Assembly: GCF_016920785.2 (NCBI RefSeq)
Contig: NW_024609884.1
Coordinates: 32,098,080 to 32,162,079 of the forward strand
Reading direction: 5' to 3'
Length of the DNA stretch: 64,000 nucleotides
Origin: Ixodes scapularis
Lineage: Eukaryota; Arthropoda; Arachnida; Ixodida; Ixodidae
Positions 61,193 to 64,000 of the stretch are shown here, one piece after another (the first letter of the stretch is position 1; every line of letters begins with the position of its first letter). Under the pieces are notes generated by a model that was not told the DNA's origin, did no database searches, and worked only from the letters and a program-made list of their open reading frames with translations. Both the position numbers and the translations under genes were made by a program.

Positions 61193-61462
61193 TTATAACT
61201 GGTGTAGATATCCAGTTTTGTTAATAAAATCAAAAACTCGTCTGAGTGGTACTAAGGCATTGTCTCCAAGTAAAAACATAGGATGAAAGGGAAGATGGTT
61301 TCTAAAGAGTTCAGGAAAACATGATACGTGCAGTTGATGATAAAACCTACATTCCCATAGAATGTGTAAAACTGTAAGTAATTCCCCACAATGGGCACAA
61401 ACTGCAACATCTTCGCCACTTAAAAGGTATGTGTGTGTCAAACGTGAATGGCCAATTCTCAA
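61193..61462 (-). pseudogene. ORF2 C-terminal Cys/His segment
   Basis: In another frame the protein continues RIGHSRLTHTYLLSGEDVAV, CAHCGELLTVLHILWEC and LLGDNALVPLRRVFDFI, ending at a stop. C-x2-C ... H ... C resembles the zinc-knuckle-like tail of I-type elements. The stop is followed by a short 3' UTR. Confidence 0.8.
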
Positions 61463-62628
61463 GCGGCAAAGCAGAACCTCAAGGTGGCGGTTCTTGTGGA
61501 ATGAACTTTCCAGATGCCTATCATGGGTTTTATTACGTGGAGCTTATTATTGGTTTCAGTGTCCCATTCTAGCTGCCAAGTCTTTAAAAGAGATTTCTTT
61601 AGAAGTGGTTTAAAGTCCTGGTAGGGCAGGCCAAAAGATACTATTGAGTGTGTGGCAGATGCAGCCAGGCGATCTGCATTCTCATTTCCTGCGATTCCTA
61701 CGTGACTCGGTACCCAGCAAAATTTGATAGTGCATCCAAGGCGAAGAGCTCTGTTTACTTTAATACAAACATGTTGTGTAAGTATATTCTTTGTAGAAAC
61801 TCTGGAAGAAATAGCAGATAAGACACTTTGCGAATCGACAAAAGTGACTGCGTTCAATACATTGTTGTCCAGAATATGCTCAATGGCTAATGAAATACCA
61901 TAGAGCTCTGCGGTGAAGATGCTTGCCATTGAGTCAAGCTGCACAGCTCTTCCAAAGTTACTAGAATAAACTGCACAACCAACGTGACTTAAAGATTTCG
62001 ACCCGTCGGTATAGTACTCGTTGCAACCTCTAGATACCCTTTCTTGCAAAGATAGAACCTCTTTCTGAAGAAACTGTGGAGCAACGGTCTTCTTACTGTA
62101 TTTGGTGAAAGACCAGTCACAACATACGGGTAGCTCGTTCCAAGGGGCAATTCTCTCAATAGATTTTAGCAAGTTAACACCACTTGTGGAAGGGACAGGG
62201 AGGTTGAGAGAGCTACAGATACTTTGAACTTGAAAGCCTAGGGGGCGCACAATTGTTGGCTTGTTTTCAAACAATTTACAGAACTGAGGGGTGTGTAAAA
62301 TACTATAAGCAGGATTTTTGGGATCCGAGAGGACTTTGTAATAATAACACAGGCTCAAGTACTGTCGCTGTTTTCCAAGAGACATTTGATGTGTGTCCAC
62401 ATACAAGCTTAATACGGGTGATGTGCGAAATGCCCCAGTGGCAAGCCGGAGCCCAAGGTGATGAACCGGGTCCAACATCCTTGGTGTGGAAGGTCGTGCT
62501 GAACCATAAACGATCGCTCCATAATCCAGGCGTGACCGAACTAAAGCATTGTACAACCGTAGGAGGCATCGCCTGTCAGACCCCCAAGATACATGTGACA
62601 GCACCTTAAAGATGTTAGAGGATTGCAA
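61459..62628 (-). pseudogene. RT thumb/connection and RNase H domain
   Basis: 389-residue frame. The front has LYNALVRSRLDYGAIVYGSA and RPSTPRMLDPVHHLGLRLA, typical of the segment after RT. RNase H follows, with its acidic residues in YTDGSK (D208), FTAELYGI (E241), FVDSQSV (D265) and WVPSHVGIAGNENADRLA (H309, D319); all positions look intact. The frame ends early (LRFCFAA) because of a frameshift near 61500. Confidence 0.88.
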
Positions 62629-62648
62629 GCACTTCTGCTTTATTTCCT

Positions 62649-63621
62649 TTAAATGAGACTTATAAATGTAAGCTTTTTATCAAAGATCATGCCTAAAAAT
62701 TTATGTTCGTGCTTCACCAATATTTCTGTGTTATTCAATTGTAAGATTGGATCCAAAGATAGACCTCGTCGCAGGGAGAAGGGCACACACACAGTTTTCT
62801 CTGGGGAAAATTTAAAACCATTTTCATTTGCCCACTTGCTCATCCTATTTATCGTGAGCTGCAATTGCCGTTCACAACTGGAGAGGTTGCAAGACGAAAA
62901 AGATATTTGCACATCGTCCACGTAAAGAGAGTAAGAAACGGATGACGGTATAACTTGAGCCAGACTGTTTATCTTAACTGCAAATAAAGTGGCACTTAAG
63001 ACTCCGCCCTGGGGGACACCATTTTCTTGTAAGAAGACACTGGATAAAGTCAAGCCTAATCGAACTTGAAATGTACGTTCACTTAAATAGTTCTGTAAGC
63101 AACGGTGCATGCGGCCACACACTCCACAGTTGTACAGATCTCGAAGGATACCATACCTCCATATAGTGTCGTATGCCTTCTCTAAATAAAAAAAACACGG
63201 ACACACAATGCTGCCGGTGAACAAAGGCCTCGCGTATGACGGTCTCAAGTCGGACCAGATGGTCCATAGTCGACCGTCCAGCCCGAAAGCCACACTGGTT
63301 AGTGTCGAAAAAGTTTTTCTCAAAAAAAAACATAAGGCGGCGATTTATAAGCCTTTCATAAGTTTTCCTCAAGCAGCTTGTAAGTGCTATGGGGCGGTAG
63401 CTTGTAGCCAGAGAGGGATCTTTTCCAGGCTTCAGCAAAGGTATAACGTGGGCACATCTCCAAGTATGTGGAAAAGCAGCAGCTTCCCAAAGGTAATTGA
63501 AAAAGGATAGCAGGTGGTACAAGGATTCATGAGAGAGTTGTTTGAGCATCTTGTAGTGAACTCTGTCTGGCCCAGGTGCAGACTGCTTTTTTAAGCTGAG
63601 AGCAACTTCGAGTTCACACAT
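62649..63621 (-). pseudogene. reverse transcriptase domain, frameshifted
   Basis: The first frame (63621-63079) carries SAPGPDRVHYKMLKQL, VIPLLKPGKDP, SYRPIALTSCLRKTYERLI and CGFRAGRSTMDHLVRLE. The second frame (63323-62649) carries FYLEKAYDTIW (motif A), GVPQGGVLSATLF (motif B) and YVDDVQIS (motif C). The frames join at a poly-T tract near 63190. The catalytic Asp of motif A (FDLEKAYD in relatives) is Tyr here (TAT), while both Asp of YVDD remain. Near 62650 another frameshift ends the segment. Confidence 0.85.
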
Positions 63622-63974
63622 TGTGAATGGTTTGTTGTACAGTATGCAACAGAGTTAAAGCCTGACATAGTGAATTTCTGTTTTTCAGCGGTAGACCGGA
63701 ACTTTACAAACTCCGTACTGTAATTGGAAGAGCTACAAACACGCTGAAAATGTTCTGCGAGGAAGTTTGCTTGCCCTGTTAGAGATGCTGAGATCGAAGG
63801 AAAAAGTGGAATCCTGAAAGCATGGTACTGCCCGCAAGCTTTTTTGAGACGATCCCATACTTCTTTAGCCGTGACAAAACTATTTAAGGATGAAACATAC
63901 TTTGTCCAAGATGCCCACTTTGCCCGTTTTCGCGTCCACCCAGCTTGTGCTCCTTTTTTCCTAAACTCGATCAA
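63591..63974 (-). pseudogene. ORF2 linker segment, EN to RT
   Basis: 127 residues, basic at the start (RKKGAQAGWTRKRAKWASWTKY), then WDRLKKACGQYH and ANFLAEHFQRVC. The phrase ...FTMSGFNSVAY degrades before the RT fingers. This is the region between endonuclease and RT in related elements. A frameshift near 63620 moves the reading into the next segment. Confidence 0.65.
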
Positions 63975-64000
63975 GTTACGGAAAGTTGGATACCGCCGAA

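Larger units (their letters stand above)
61085..64000 (-). mobile_element. non-LTR retrotransposon, I/R1/LOA-like, 3' part
   Basis: Minus-strand order: linker (63974-63591), reverse transcriptase (63621-62649), RNase H (62628-61459), Cys/His C-terminus (61462-61193), then a short 3' UTR ending near 61085 in gccattaaaatcttaatcct. RT followed by RNase H with no integrase places it in the I superfamily in the broad sense; the clade cannot be fixed by eye. The endonuclease domain would lie beyond 64000. At least four frameshifts separate the segments, so it cannot make an intact ORF2 protein. Confidence 0.88.

Overview
This window looks like a chromosomal segment of a large, repeat-rich arthropod genome. 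A hard tick (Ixodida) is my best guess. It is inferred from the intron size, the density of hAT, TTAA-site and Tc1 elements, the RNase H-bearing non-LTR element and the homopolymer G/C tracts; I made no database comparison. I found no bacterial-style operon, CRISPR array, rRNA or intact tRNA gene.

The one host gene I can support is on the + strand. It is the C-terminal half of RAB3GAP1, the catalytic subunit of the Rab3 GTPase-activating protein complex, in nine exons from 20672 to 58910. Exon phases chain correctly through all eight introns (266 bp to 11 kb). The encoded blocks follow the vertebrate protein order: LLHQKLQ/MLNCCIERK, an acidic linker, EPLQIPVTQ-like/MTEDMLEQ, RARMQSACL, DFVRWYSPRDW, RLFDDTKEAEK, a coiled-coil-like stretch, and the GREYILR...RLAGAF C-terminus. 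About 540 N-terminal residues expected from the human protein are not in what I could read and presumably lie to the left.

Left third (1-20671): no recognisable gene. It holds a 434-bp palindromic MITE, two hAT copies inserted back to back, a pair of perfect hairpins, a retrotransposon RT scrap, several GC-rich CpG-dense patches and many poly-G/poly-T runs.

Middle (20672-58910): the RAB3GAP1 exons are tiny islands (about 1.4 kb of 38 kb) in introns built from transposon insertions. Many can be bounded by target-site duplications: hAT-type elements with 8-bp TSDs, two of them perfect; TTAA-flanked elements; TA-flanked mariner-type elements; fold-back hairpins; and two copies of a 1.2-kb dispersed repeat. 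One stretch is nested three deep (53610-55602). Three insertions lie within 10-45 bp of splice sites.

Right end (58911-64000): the 3' flank of RAB3GAP1, a tRNA-derived SINE-like sequence, and the 3' half of a decayed minus-strand non-LTR retrotransposon carrying reverse transcriptase, RNase H and a C-terminal zinc-knuckle-like segment. It is broken by several frameshifts and a lost catalytic Asp codon.

No coherent new multi-gene system was found. The most unusual items are: an element family with GCATT-palindrome ends, one copy carrying a 63-bp in-frame tandem repeat; a tandem array alternating TAAATTTA and CACGTG palindromes; and MITE/hAT insertions abutting RAB3GAP1 splice sites.
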